Shown one piece after another: positions 1 through 7,811 of a stretch of DNA of 8,769 nucleotides. The stretch comes from Pseudaestuariivita sp. Its GTDB lineage: Bacteria > Pseudomonadota > Alphaproteobacteria > Rhodobacterales > Rhodobacteraceae. Where the stretch lies: contig JAHDCH010000017.1 in NCBI GenBank assembly GCA_020629995.1, positions 10,136 to 18,904 of the forward strand, read 5' to 3'. Within the stretch, counting starts at the first letter, position 1; each line of letters starts with the position of its first letter. A program made the translations under genes and the position numbers. The notes under the pieces were generated by a model. The model was not told the DNA's origin. It ran no database searches and worked only from the letters and a program-made list of their open reading frames with translations.

Positions 1-1432
1 TCTCGGCACCGTCCCGCACCACGGCAAGGATCTGCCCCTCGGCCCGTTCGGTGTCGTAGCCCAGGAAATCCGTCGTGCCCTCGGCCTCGGCGATGTCAAA
101 CCAGATGGTCGCATCCGCCGCCTCGCCCGAGCCCGCCCAGGCCGCGCGCGCCTTGGCCTTTTGCTCGGCCATGGCCGCGTCAAAGCCTTCGGTGTCGACG
201 CCCCTGCCCTTTTCGCGCAACGCATCCTGCGTCAGGTCAAGCGGGAACCCGTAGGTGTCATACAGCTTGAACGCCGTTGCGCCGGGCAGGTCCGCCCCGT
301 CATCCAGCGCGCCCAGCTCGTCATCCAGCAGCTTGAGACCCCGGTCCAGCGTTGCCTTGAAGCGCGTCTCTTCCAGCTTGAGCGTTTCGGTGATCAGCGC
401 CTCGGCCTGCCCCAGTTCGGGATAGGCCTGCCCCATCTGCCGCACCAGAGCCGGCACCAGTTTGTGCATCATCGGGTCCTTGGCACCGAGCAGGTGCGCG
501 TGCCGCATCGCGCGGCGCATGATCCGGCGCAGCACATAGCCGCGCCCGTCGTTCGACGGCATCACCCCGTCCGCCATCAGGAACGAGGTCGACCGCAGGT
601 GATCCGCGATCACCCGGTGGTGCGTTTTGCCAGGCCCGTCGGGATCGCTGCTGCTGGCTTCTGCGCTGGCCTCGATCAGGGCGCGCATCGTGTCCGTGTC
701 GTAATTGTCGTTCGACCCCTGCAGCAGCGCCGCGATCCGCTCCAGCCCCATGCCCGTATCGATCGACTGCATGTCGAGCGCGCGCATCGAGCCGTCCTCG
801 AACTGCTCGTTCTGCATGAAAACGATGTTCCAGATCTCGATGAACCGATCCCCATCCTCATCCGCGCTGCCCGGAGGGCCGCCCCAGATGTGGTCTCCGT
901 GATCATAGAAAATCTCGGTGCACGGCCCGCAAGGTCCGGTTGGCCCCATCTGCCAAAAGTTGTCGGACGTGTCGATCCGGATGATCCGGTCGTCAGGCAC
1001 GCCAACCTTGCGCCAGATCTCATGAGCCTCGTCATCGGTGTGATAAACCGTTGTCAGCAAACGGTTCTTGTCGATTCCAAAGTCCTTGGTGATCAGCTCC
1101 CAGGCAAAGGGGATCGCCTCGGTCTTGAAGTAATCGCCAAACGAGAAATTGCCGAGCATCTCGAAGAACGTGTGGTGACGTGCGGTGTAACCCACGTTGT
1201 CGAGATCGTTGTGCTTGCCGCCCGCCCGCACGCATTTCTGCGCCGTGGTTGCGCGGCTGTAGTCTCGTGTCTCAAGACCTGTGAACAGGTTCTTGAACTG
1301 CACCATGCCCGAGTTCACGAACATCAGCGTCGGATCGTTCCGCGGCACCAGCGGGCTGGACGGGACAACCGCGTGGCCCTGCCGCTCGAAATAGCTCAGA
1401 AAGGTCGAGCGGATATCGTTCATCGTAGGCAT
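1..1432 (-). CDS. alaS: Alanyl-tRNA synthetase, N-terminal part (cut by window edge)
   Basis: This gene charges tRNA-Ala with alanine in the cytoplasm. About 477 N-terminal residues are visible, and the frame is still open at the left window edge. The start [15 protein letters not shown] matches the usual AlaS beginning. Class II synthetase features follow in order: the [17 protein letters not shown] block at residues 61-77, motif 2 around [20 protein letters not shown] (83-102), the [15 protein letters not shown] block (163-177) and motif 3 at DTGMGLERI (225-233). Next comes the helical tRNA-recognition region with the basic [10 protein letters not shown] stretch and the [11 protein letters not shown] segment. 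The editing domain and C-Ala domain lie outside the window. I chose the ATG at 1432 because GAGG sits 8 nt upstream; a second in-frame ATG at 1423 is possible. The gene lies 163 bp downstream of recA on the same strand, with a terminator between them, so it probably has its own promoter. I could not identify that promoter. Confidence 0.97.
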   Translation of the reverse strand, partial: MPTMNDIRSTFLSYFERQGHAVVPSSPLVPRNDPTLMFVNSGMVQFKNLFTGLETRDYSRATTAQKCVRAGGKHNDLDNVGYTARHHTFFEMLGNFSFGDYFKTEAIPFAWELITKDFGIDKNRLLTTVYHTDDEAHEIWRKVGVPDDRIIRIDTSDNFWQMGPTGPCGPCTEIFYDHGDHIWGGPPGSADEDGDRFIEIWNIVFMQNEQFEDGSMRALDMQSIDTGMGLERIAALLQGSNDNYDTDTMRALIEASAEASSSDPDGPGKTHHRVIADHLRSTSFLMADGVMPSNDGRGYVLRRIMRRAMRHAHLLGAKDPMMHKLVPALVRQMGQAYPELGQAEALITETLKLEETRFKATLDRGLKLLDDELGALDDGADLPGATAFKLYDTYGFPLDLTQDALREKGRGVDTEGFDAAMAEQKAKARAAWAGSGEAADATIWFDIAEAEGTTDFLGYDTERAEGQILAVVRDGAE

Positions 1433-1496
1433 GGGCGCACCCTCATTTCGCGTGTTCCCAGCGTTCTAAGGCAGCCGCGCGCCAAGGAAAACAGCC

Positions 1497-1534
1497 AAAA
1501 CGAAACGAGGCGGCCCTGTCGGACCGCCCCGCTT
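1497..1534 (-). terminator. Intrinsic terminator downstream of recA
   Basis: On the minus strand, AAGCGGGGCGGTCC (1534-1521) pairs with GGGCCGCCTCGTTT (1516-1503) around the four-base loop GACA (1520-1517). This gives up to 14 pairs, three of them G-U. The stem's 3' end is T-rich: TTT at 1505-1503, then TTTT at 1500-1497, with another TTTT at 1491-1488. The hairpin lies 62 nt after the recA stop codon and 71 nt before the alaS start, so it probably ends the recA transcript before alaS. The interrupted T-tract suggests termination may be incomplete. This is read from the sequence; no folding energy was calculated. Confidence 0.8.
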
Positions 1535-1595
1535 CGGATATTGTGCGCCCTGCGACCGGGCCGCGAGGGTGCAGGCTGTCGCCATCAACGGCTGC

Positions 1596-2675
1596 TCATG
1601 CCTCGAGGATGTCGTCATCCTCGGTCTTTTCGCCCTCGGGCATGTCAAAATCGAGCCCGTGTGCCGCGCGGATCTTGTCTTCGATCTCGTGCGCGATGCG
1701 GGTGTTTTCCTTGAGGAAGGTCTTGGCGTTTTCACGCCCCTGCCCGATCCGTTCGTCCCCATAGCTGAACCACGAACCCGATTTCTCGACCACACCCGCC
1801 TTGACGCCCAGGTCCAGCAGTTCGCCGGTCTTCGAGATGCCCTCGCCATACATGATGTCGAATTCGATCTGCTTGAAAGGCGGCGCGACCTTGTTCTTGA
1901 CCACCTTGACCTTGGTCTGGTTGCCGACCACCTCGTCGCGGTCCTTGATCGCGCCAATCCGGCGGATGTCGAGACGCACCGACGAATAGAATTTGAGAGC
2001 GTTGCCGCCCGTTGTCGTCTCGGGGCTTCCGAACATCACGCCGATCTTCATGCGGATCTGGTTGATGAAAATCACCATGCAGTTCGACCGCGCGATCGCT
2101 GCTGTCAGCTTGCGCATCGCCTGGCTCATCAGACGGGCCTGCAGGCCGGGCGCGCTGTCACCCATGTCGCCTTCCAGCTCTTTCTGCGGGGTCAGGGCGG
2201 CAACCGAATCGACCACCACCATGCTCACCGCATTCGACCGCACGAGCGTTTCGGTGATCTCGAGCGCCTGCTCGCCCGTGTCAGGCTGCGAGATCAGCAG
2301 CTCGTCAAGGTCCACACCCAGCTTGCGTGCATATTGCGGGTCCAGCGCATGCTCGGCGTCGACAAAGGCGCACACGCCACCCTTTTTCTGCTCTTCCGCC
2401 ACGCAGTGCAGCGTCAAGGTGGTCTTGCCCGAGCTTTCCGGCCCATAGATTTCGATAATCCGCCCTTTCGGCAAACCGCCGATTCCCAGCGCGATATCCA
2501 GCCCCAAGGACCCCGTCGAGGTGGCCTCGATCTCCTGAACGGCGTTTTCGCCGCCCAGCTTCATGATTGACCCCTTGCCGAACTGCCGTTCGATCTGTGC
2601 AAGCGCCGATTCCAGCGCCTTTTGCTTGTTCGCGTCCTGCTTACCGCTCATCGTCAGAAGATCCGCCGTTGCCAT
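1596..2675 (-). CDS. recA: RecA recombinase
   Basis: RecA forms ATP-dependent filaments on single-stranded DNA, catalyses homologous strand exchange and triggers LexA self-cleavage in the SOS response. The 359-residue length is normal for alphaproteobacterial RecA. Visible signatures are the N-terminal polymerisation helix (about residues 14-35, [18 protein letters not shown]), Walker [10 protein letters not shown] (78-86), the conserved FVDAEHALD (104-112), Walker B VVVDS (153-157), FINQIR (203-208) with the DNA-binding L2 loop just after it (about 210-228), and the acidic C-terminal tail ending EDDDILEA. The open frame extends upstream to 2714, but I chose the ATG at 2675 because it gives the usual MATADLL start and has AAGGA with a 7-nt spacer. 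The ATG at 2684 would place the ribosome-binding sequence directly against the start codon. An exact SOS box lies 49 nt upstream and an intrinsic terminator follows the gene, so it looks monocistronic and LexA-regulated. Confidence 0.98.
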   Translation of the reverse strand: MATADLLTMSGKQDANKQKALESALAQIERQFGKGSIMKLGGENAVQEIEATSTGSLGLDIALGIGGLPKGRIIEIYGPESSGKTTLTLHCVAEEQKKGGVCAFVDAEHALDPQYARKLGVDLDELLISQPDTGEQALEITETLVRSNAVSMVVVDSVAALTPQKELEGDMGDSAPGLQARLMSQAMRKLTAAIARSNCMVIFINQIRMKIGVMFGSPETTTGGNALKFYSSVRLDIRRIGAIKDRDEVVGNQTKVKVVKNKVAPPFKQIEFDIMYGEGISKTGELLDLGVKAGVVEKSGSWFSYGDERIGQGRENAKTFLKENTRIAHEIEDKIRAAHGLDFDMPEGEKTEDDDILEA

Positions 2676-2724
2676 GTTCCCCATCCTTATTCCACACCCC
2701 CTGCGGGGCGACAATCGTTGGTTT

Positions 2725-2739
2725 GTTCTTGCCTTGTTC
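2725..2739 (-). promoter_or_regulatory. LexA (SOS) box of recA, GTTC-N7-GTTC
   Basis: The sequence GTTCTTGCCTTGTTC is an exact match to the alphaproteobacterial LexA motif, a direct repeat GTTC-N7-GTTC (GAAC-N7-GAAC when read on the recA strand). It ends 49 nt before the recA start codon, where a repressor would block the promoter or early transcription. That LexA of this class binds this motif is established for Rhodobacter and rhizobia; that it binds here is inference. No lexA gene is in the window. Confidence 0.88.
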
Positions 2740-2746
2740 TCATCCG

Positions 2747-2775
2747 TCTATGCGATCAAAACAAGAACATTTCAA
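2747..2775 (-). promoter_or_regulatory. Candidate recA promoter overlapping a degenerate second SOS box
   Basis: On the recA strand, TTGAAA (2775-2770, 5 of 6 to the sigma-70 -35 consensus) is followed after 17 nt by CATAGA (2752-2747, only 3 of 6 to the -10 consensus). A start site near 2740 would put the exact SOS box over the first transcribed bases. The spacer contains GTTCTTGTTTTGATC (2768-2754 on the minus strand), which is one base away from GTTC-N7-GTTC. The -10 is poor, so the promoter is tentative; the near-box is read directly. Confidence 0.4.
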
Positions 2776-2859
2776 GTAAAATCGAATATGGCTTTACTGT
2801 CCGCCCGAAGCGTTAAAGATTGGTTGATGGGGGCAAAGAACTTGGCTGAGAGGCGCTAA

Positions 2860-3471
2860 ATGCTTGTTTTCTGGAAAGAAAGGCTGGTTTTTCTGGCGGT
2901 CCCCAAGACGGGCAGCACTGCCTACGAAAGCGCGCTTGGCCCGCGGGCGGACATCGTGGTGTCCAACCCCCCGGATCTGAAACATGCACCGATCTATCGG
3001 TACAATAGGTTCTTTCGCCCGATGTTCGAAAAGAACGGTGCGCCGGACATGGAAACGCTGGCCGTGGTGCGGCATCCGGTTGACTGGCTTTCCAGCTGGT
3101 ACAGGTTCCGGCGCCGGCCTTTCATGGAGGGCAAGCCAAACGCAACGCACCACGTTGATTTCAATGAATTTGTCGAGGCCTACCTCAAAGGCGACCGCCC
3201 GGCGTTTGCCAATGTCGGATCCCAGGCCAAATTCCTCGAACCGCGCCCGAATGGGGTGCGCGCAACGCATCTGTTCCGCTACGAGGACCAAAGCGGATTG
3301 CAAAGCTTTCTGGAAAAGCGGCTGACGGTCACGCTTGATCTGCAAAGGCAGAACGTCTCACCGCGCATGGACACGCAGCTCGACCCCAAGATCGAAGCCA
3401 AGTATCGCCGCAAATGCGCAGACGATTTCGCGCTGTGGGAGAGCATCCCCGAAGGAGGGTTGATCAGTTGA
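2860..3471 (+). CDS. P-loop sulfotransferase-like protein
   Basis: This is a small soluble protein of 203 residues with sulfotransferase-type nucleotide-binding signatures. FLAVPKTGSTA (11-21) resembles the 5'-phosphosulfate-binding loop of PAPS-dependent sulfotransferases. VVRHPVDWLSSWYRF (69-83), with R71 and S78/S79, resembles the 3'-phosphate-binding motif. The acceptor substrate cannot be told from sequence, and the protein is shorter than typical sulfotransferases of 250-300 residues. No signal peptide or membrane helix is seen. GAGAGG with a 6-nt spacer supports the ATG at 2860. It is divergent from recA across a 184-bp region, and its 3' end overlaps the convergent cckA by 8 bp. From memory, close roseobacter relatives are often labelled 'gamma-glutamyl kinase'; nothing here supports that activity, since no amino-acid kinase motif is visible. 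Fold assignment is fairly secure; enzymatic activity is inference. Confidence 0.85.
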   Translation: MLVFWKERLVFLAVPKTGSTAYESALGPRADIVVSNPPDLKHAPIYRYNRFFRPMFEKNGAPDMETLAVVRHPVDWLSSWYRFRRRPFMEGKPNATHHVDFNEFVEAYLKGDRPAFANVGSQAKFLEPRPNGVRATHLFRYEDQSGLQSFLEKRLTVTLDLQRQNVSPRMDTQLDPKIEAKYRRKCADDFALWESIPEGGLIS

Positions 3472-5776
3472 GCTGTCGCTGAACGGTTTCGGTCAGTTCA
3501 TTCAGTGAAAACGGCTTGGGCAGGAACACCGAATTGGGGATCCGGGCCTGACTGTCGGACAGCGATTCTTCGGCATAGCCGGACACAAAGATCACGCTGA
3601 CATCGGGCCGGGTTTCGCGGGCCTTGCGGACCCAGGTCGGACCGTCAAGCCCCGGCATGACCACGTCCGTCACAAACAAATCAACCTCAAAGCTTTCGTC
3701 TTCGAGCGCTTTCAGCGCCGCCTCGGCCGAATCTGCTTCGATCACCGTGTAACCCCGCAGCCGCAGCGCGCGCGAGGCAAAGGCGCGCACCGGCGCTTCG
3801 TCCTCGACCAGCAGGACCACGCCATCGCCATGTCGCAGCTTGTCCGGGTCCTGAACCGCGGCGGCATCCTGCGCCGGTTCGGCGGCGGCCGAAAAATTGG
3901 CCGGGAACATCAGGGTAAACTCGGTGCCTTCGCTCATCACCGAATCGACAAAGATAAATCCGCCCGTCTGCTTGATGATCCCGTAGACCGTGGACAGGCC
4001 CAGCCCCGTGCCCTCGCCCGTGCGTTTGGTCGTAAAGAACGGCTCGAACACTTTTTGCAGCTTGTCCTGGGCAATCCCGTGGCCTTCGTCGATCACCTTG
4101 ACGACCACGTAGTCGCCTTGCGGAACAACCGCGCGGTCCCGTTCGAGCGGATCGGTCAGGGTCAGGTTCTGGGTCTCGATCCGGATCGTCCCGCCCGTGG
4201 GCATCGCGTCTCGTGCGTTGACGACGAGGTTCATCATCACCTGTTCGAATTGCCTGCGGTCGGCCCGGATATTGTGCAGCGACGGGGCGTGCATCTGGCT
4301 CAGCTGCACCCGCTCACCGACCAGCCTGTTCAGCAGGTGCGCCATGTCCGACACCGCTTCGCGCAGGTCCAGGTTTTCCGGGCGCAGCGTCTGTTTGCGC
4401 GAAAAGGCAAGCAGCTGACCCACCAGCGCGGCGGCACGGTTGGCATTCTGGTTGATCTGGACCAGATCGCCATAATCCGGATCGCCCTGGTCGTGACGCA
4501 GCAACATCAGGTCGCAATGCCCTGAAATCGCGGTCAAAAGGTTGTTAAAGTCATGCGCGACGCCGCCGGCAAGCTGGCCGATGGCCTGCATCTTCTGGCT
4601 TTGCACGAACTGCGCCTCGAGCGTCTTGAGCTCGGTTGCGTCATTCAGCACCGCAACAAGCGCCGGCGCGCCATTCTCAAGCATCCGCTTGAGCGTGACC
4701 TGAACAAAGATTTCACGGTCATCGCGCTGGATGCGCAGGAATTCCGATTGATGCTGTGCGCGCCCTGTCGCCGCCTCTTCGAGCCAGTCGGGGATTGAGC
4801 GCCCCAGACCTTCCATCAGCTCGGTTATCGAGCGGCCCTGTACATCGCTGCGGCCCAAAAGGCGCGCGGCCTCGAGGTTCGCGCGAAGCACCTCACCGCT
4901 GTGAGCGATCTTCATCAGCGGCACGGGCAAGGCGTCAAACGCCACGGGGTCGTTTGTCAGGGACTCGGCGGCCTGAACGCCGGGCAAAAGGTAATATTCG
5001 CTGCGCCCCGGGCGGGATGATACTTCGCCCACAAGGCAATCCGAGGTACCGTCCTTGCTGGCAATGGCGTTGATCTCACCGGGGCGCAGTGGCGGTGACA
5101 CCAGCATCTGATCCAGCAGTTTGACCCGCGCCCCGACCAGATCGCGCGCGGCGGCGTTCATGTGCAGCACCGATCCGTTCCGGCCGATGGTCACAAGCGG
5201 CAGATCGGCGCTGTCGGGCATGCTTGTCGCCGGGCGGTCGGGATTAAACTCTTCTCCGCGCCACAGGAATGTCAGATCGCCCACGCGCGTCACGCTCAGC
5301 CGCAAATGGGTGCGCCCGATCACAACATCCTCTTGTGCGTGGCCTTTGGCTTCGGCCTGGGATTGCAGGCGGAACAGAACCGCCGACGGTTCGGCAAAGA
5401 TCTGGCTCAGCAGCGCGGCAAGGGTTGGGCGGGCATGGCCGCCAAGGCGCGCGCGCGCAGCGGTGTTGGCATATTGCACCGCGCCATTTTCATCCGCGAC
5501 AAAGCACATGGCCGCGTCATTGACCACAAAGGCCCCAATCGCGCGGCTTGTCTTGACCTGCAAGAACCTGAGCCAGCCTTCGCGCATGGCAAGCGCGAGG
5601 ATAATGCACCCCAAGGTCGCCGCCGCCGCAAACAGCCCCAGCTGCGCAACCTGCGCTTCGGACAGGTAGGCCGCGCCAAAAAGTGTCACGCTCAGGATCA
5701 ACAGGCTGACGATCTTGCGCCAGCGCAGCAACCGGACAGGAACCGGTCCAGAAAATGTTCGCAATGCCAGTGCCAC
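3464..5776 (-). CDS. cckA: CckA-type hybrid sensor histidine kinase/phosphatase
   Basis: CckA is the inner-membrane kinase/phosphatase that feeds phosphate through ChpT to CtrA, controlling cell cycle, motility and, in Rhodobacterales, gene transfer agent production. The 770 residues contain two membrane helices (about 22-39 and 47-64), PAS-like regions (about 78-170, 190-260 and 275-385), a dimerisation domain with phospho-acceptor H408 in [13 protein letters not shown], and an ATPase domain. The ATPase domain shows N-box [10 protein letters not shown] (516-525), DEGHGI (563-568), FFTTK (580-584) and GTGLGLS (589-595). A C-terminal receiver follows, with the acidic pair E658/D659, acceptor D704 in VTDVVMPG, S732 and K754. 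All catalytic residues are present. The start is a GTG at 5776, supported by AAGGGGG 4 nt upstream; the ORF has no better ATG. A CtrA box lies 48 nt upstream. The next gene upstream ends 101 bp away, so cckA probably has its own promoter. Its end overlaps the plus-strand sulfotransferase-like gene by 8 bp. Confidence 0.95.
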   Translation of the reverse strand: MALALRTFSGPVPVRLLRWRKIVSLLILSVTLFGAAYLSEAQVAQLGLFAAAATLGCIILALAMREGWLRFLQVKTSRAIGAFVVNDAAMCFVADENGAVQYANTAARARLGGHARPTLAALLSQIFAEPSAVLFRLQSQAEAKGHAQEDVVIGRTHLRLSVTRVGDLTFLWRGEEFNPDRPATSMPDSADLPLVTIGRNGSVLHMNAAARDLVGARVKLLDQMLVSPPLRPGEINAIASKDGTSDCLVGEVSSRPGRSEYYLLPGVQAAESLTNDPVAFDALPVPLMKIAHSGEVLRANLEAARLLGRSDVQGRSITELMEGLGRSIPDWLEEAATGRAQHQSEFLRIQRDDREIFVQVTLKRMLENGAPALVAVLNDATELKTLEAQFVQSQKMQAIGQLAGGVAHDFNNLLTAISGHCDLMLLRHDQGDPDYGDLVQINQNANRAAALVGQLLAFSRKQTLRPENLDLREAVSDMAHLLNRLVGERVQLSQMHAPSLHNIRADRRQFEQVMMNLVVNARDAMPTGGTIRIETQNLTLTDPLERDRAVVPQGDYVVVKVIDEGHGIAQDKLQKVFEPFFTTKRTGEGTGLGLSTVYGIIKQTGGFIFVDSVMSEGTEFTLMFPANFSAAAEPAQDAAAVQDPDKLRHGDGVVLLVEDEAPVRAFASRALRLRGYTVIEADSAEAALKALEDESFEVDLFVTDVVMPGLDGPTWVRKARETRPDVSVIFVSGYAEESLSDSQARIPNSVFLPKPFSLNELTETVQRQLN

Positions 5777-5780
5777 GCGG

Positions 5781-5787
5781 CCCCCTT
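5781..5787 (-). promoter_or_regulatory. Shine-Dalgarno sequence deciding the GTG start of cckA
   Basis: On the minus strand AAGGGGG lies four bases before the GTG at 5776. It is the only purine-rich anti-16S-like stretch in the leader and is why the GTG is taken as the start codon. Confidence 0.65.
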
Positions 5788-5811
5788 ATGCCGGAATCAC
5801 AGCTTGCATTA

Positions 5812-5823
5812 CACCGCGCGGTG
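5812..5823. repeat. 12-bp perfect palindrome between the CtrA box and cckA
   Basis: CACCGCGCGGTG is its own reverse complement. It begins one base from the CtrA box and overlaps the TGTAAT that could serve as a -10 element (5813-5808 on the minus strand, 5 of 6 to consensus). It could be an operator, a small hairpin in the leader, or a chance product of high GC. Only the symmetry is certain. Confidence 0.5.
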
Positions 5824-5824
5824 G

Positions 5825-5839
5825 TTAATCGCGGATTAA
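5825..5839 (-). promoter_or_regulatory. CtrA binding box, TTAA-N7-TTAA, upstream of cckA
   Basis: On the minus strand TTAATCCGCGATTAA is a perfect full CtrA motif (TTAA-N7-TTAA) and is itself nearly palindromic. It ends 48 nt before the cckA start. If TGTAAT at 5813-5808 is the -10, the box covers the -35 position, as in CtrA-activated promoters of Caulobacter. The motif is exact and sits in a short intergenic gap of a GC-rich genome, so chance is unlikely. Activation versus repression cannot be told. Confidence 0.8.
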
Positions 5840-5877
5840 GACCAGCGCGATCTGCTTCCGGTAGAGCATGGCGCAAA

Positions 5878-7026
5878 TCAGTCGCGCGTCAACTGCGCCG
5901 TGAAAAACCCGTCCGCGCCATCGGACAGCGCCCAGCGCTGCATGTGGCGAACACGCCATCCCGGATGCCGCGCCACAAAGGCATCGATGCGGTCTTCGTT
6001 CTCGCGGCGCAGCACCGAACAGGTGGCGTAGGCAAGGATGCCATCTTCGGCGCAGCGGGCCATGGCGCCGTCCAGCACATTGTCCTGAGCGGCGCGCAGC
6101 CGGTCCAGATCGGCAGGTGTCAGACGCCACTTGGCATCCGGGGTGCGCCGCCACGCACCCGCCCCCGAACAAGGCGCATCCGCCAGAACAAGCGCGTAAC
6201 GACCTGCGGGCAGACGGTCGTGCACCCGCACCTCGGCGCCAGCGCGTGCAGCCCGGTCGGGCAGATCGCCCATCCGGGCAACCGCGCGATCCCATGCATC
6301 GATCCTGCGCCCGTACCGCGCGGCAAGGGCCAGCGTCTTGCCTCCTCCGCCCGCGCAATAATCGAGGATCGGCCCCTCAACAGAAGGCAGCGCTGCGACC
6401 ACCGCCTGGCTGGCGGCATCCTGCAGCTCGACGATACCCTCTGCGTAGGCCGCGCTTTGGCGCAGCCTTGGCGCGCCTGACGTCACCTCCAGTGCCCAGG
6501 GCGACAGCGGGGATGGGCAAGCCTCGATGCTCTCCTGCTCCAGCGCGGATCGCGCCTGTTCTGGCGTTGCGCGTGCGATATTGACGCGCAGAAACACCGG
6601 GGCGCGCGCGCCCAGACAAGCGGCCTCGATGTCCGGTGTGTCGACATCAGTGCGCCAGACGTCGATCAGCCAGTCCGGCAGGTGCATGTCGTCTTCGGGG
6701 CCGGGCGCCCGGCCGCCTGCGCGCTCGGCTTCGGCCAGAGGGTCCGGGCTGTGGCGCGCGCCGTCGAACAGCGCCTCTGCGTCAAGGCCCGCGCTGCGCA
6801 CAAGGCCCAGCATCAGGTCGCGCCCGCCCTCGCCACCGCCCAGCGCCGCGCAGACGCGGCGGCGGCGCAGGACGTCAAAGACATGGTCGCGCACTGCGCG
6901 GCGGTCCTTGGATCCGGCAAAGCGGCTGCCGCGGGCCCAGCGCGTCAGGGCCTGTTCCGCCGGCATGCCGGCCAGCACGATATCCAGAACCTCGATCGCC
7001 GCCTGCACACGGGCCGCGGGTGTCAT
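5878..7026 (-). CDS. RsmB/NOP-family RNA (cytosine-5) methyltransferase
   Basis: This is a SAM-dependent RNA m5C methyltransferase of 382 residues; the exact target (16S rRNA C967 or another site) is not decided by the sequence. The N-terminal part (about 1-130) is helical and basic, like the RNA-binding region of RsmB proteins. The C-terminal domain shows SAM motif I DYCAGGGGKT (222-231), motif IV DAPCSG (283-288) with C286, and motif VI TCSVLRRENE (335-344) with C336, the pair of cysteines used by this family for catalysis and product release. Motif I reads CAGGGGKT where E. coli RsmB has a proline (APGGKT). It is somewhat shorter than E. coli RsmB (429 residues). I left the symbol empty because many alphaproteobacteria carry more than one RsmB-like gene. 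The start ATG overlaps the stop of the preceding MBL gene as ATGA, which indicates translational coupling. Confidence 0.93.
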   Translation of the reverse strand: MTPAARVQAAIEVLDIVLAGMPAEQALTRWARGSRFAGSKDRRAVRDHVFDVLRRRRVCAALGGGEGGRDLMLGLVRSAGLDAEALFDGARHSPDPLAEAERAGGRAPGPEDDMHLPDWLIDVWRTDVDTPDIEAACLGARAPVFLRVNIARATPEQARSALEQESIEACPSPLSPWALEVTSGAPRLRQSAAYAEGIVELQDAASQAVVAALPSVEGPILDYCAGGGGKTLALAARYGRRIDAWDRAVARMGDLPDRAARAGAEVRVHDRLPAGRYALVLADAPCSGAGAWRRTPDAKWRLTPADLDRLRAAQDNVLDGAMARCAEDGILAYATCSVLRRENEDRIDAFVARHPGWRVRHMQRWALSDGADGFFTAQLTRD

Positions 7027-7810
7027 GCGGTATGCGCCACGAACCCGTCACCCTTGCGGGACAGGCGCAAAAACCGATCGGGGCTCAGCCCGTGGCTGCC
7101 GGACCAGACCAGGCCGCGCTCGGCGATCTCGGACAGGGCTGCGCGGCGCGAGGCGCGCGCCGTGTCCGGGTCCGCGTCGTAGATCGCGCACAGATCCGGG
7201 TCCGCCAGCTGCAAGGCAAAGGAATGCAGGATGTCCGCCACCAGAACATGGCTGTCGCCCAGCCGCAGCCCCATGTGACCGGGCGTGTGCCCGGGCAGAT
7301 GCCAGGCTGTGACGCCGGGGGCCAGATCGGCGCCGTCCGTGACCGTGCGCAGCCGGCCTGCATAAAGCTCAAGCGCCTGGCTCGCCGGGCCGGTCTGGCC
7401 TTTCCAATGGTCAAGCTCAGCCTCGTGCAGCACAACTTCGGCCCGGGCAAAGACCGCCCGGCCATCTTCGATGGCACCGCCGCAGTGATCCCCGTGCAGA
7501 TGCGTGAACACAAGCGTGTCGATGTCGGCGGGGGCCACGCCCAGCGCATCCAGATCGCTCAGCAGACGCCCGGCCGCGTCGCCATAGAGCGTGCCGCACC
7601 CGCTGTCGATCAGCACCGTCGGGCCCGTGTCATAGCGCAGCAGGTAGGCGCCAAACTCGGTGTCGATGCTGTCCAACCCGGCTTCGGCCAGCCGCGCGGC
7701 GCGGGTCTGATCGCCGATGCCGGGGAACACTTCGGGGCCAAAGGTATAGGCCCCGTCACACAGCGCGTGGACCGCAAGGCCCGGCAGATCGATCCGTGCG
7801 GGGCCCTGCA

Positions 7811-7811
<1 letters not shown>
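7023..7811 (-). CDS. MBL-fold metallo-hydrolase
   Basis: This is a soluble, probably dizinc hydrolase of 262 residues in the metallo-beta-lactamase superfamily. Metal-binding signatures are present in order: HLHGDH (104-109), H175 in LPGHTPGH (172-179), D193 in VLVADIL and H240 in SGSHG. The set H104, H106, D108, H109, H175, D193, H240 is complete, so it should be catalytically competent. The substrate is unknown; the pattern fits glyoxalase II-like, lactonase-like and other hydrolases, and an acyl-homoserine-lactone lactonase role is possible but unsupported. No signal peptide is seen. A GTG at 7814 is in frame, but I chose the ATG at 7811 because it shares one base with the guaB stop (TGATG) and has AGGG 7 nt upstream. 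Its stop overlaps the start of the RNA methyltransferase (ATGA). It is thus the middle gene of an overlapping three-gene block with guaB. Confidence 0.92.

Noticed and set aside
1282..1297. GAAC-N8-GAAC, resembling an SOS box
   Set aside because: The spacing is 8 rather than 7, and it lies inside the conserved FKNLFTGL coding segment of alaS.
161..1714. A 517-codon plus-strand open frame antisense to alaS
   Set aside because: It lies almost wholly opposite alaS, whose protein is clearly recognisable. The frame has no recognisable domain and is rich in R, H, V and P, as expected of the complement of GC-rich codons.
1569..2570. A 333-codon plus-strand open frame antisense to recA
   Set aside because: It is opposite a highly conserved RecA sequence, shows no recognisable motif and has antisense-type composition.
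2777..2782. TAAAAT as a -10 element for the plus-strand sulfotransferase-like gene
   Set aside because: It matches TATAAT at 5 of 6 positions, but I find no credible -35 sequence 16-18 bp upstream, so it is not listed as a promoter.
2563..2859. Short plus-strand open frames spanning the recA start and the divergent region
   Set aside because: They overlap the start of recA and the regulatory region, lack recognisable domains, and end right at the ribosome-binding site of the real downstream gene.
5755..6480. Plus-strand open frames opposite the RNA methyltransferase and cckA leader
   Set aside because: They are antisense to a clear RsmB/NOP protein, have no domain and are rich in R, P and A; they would also run through the CtrA box.
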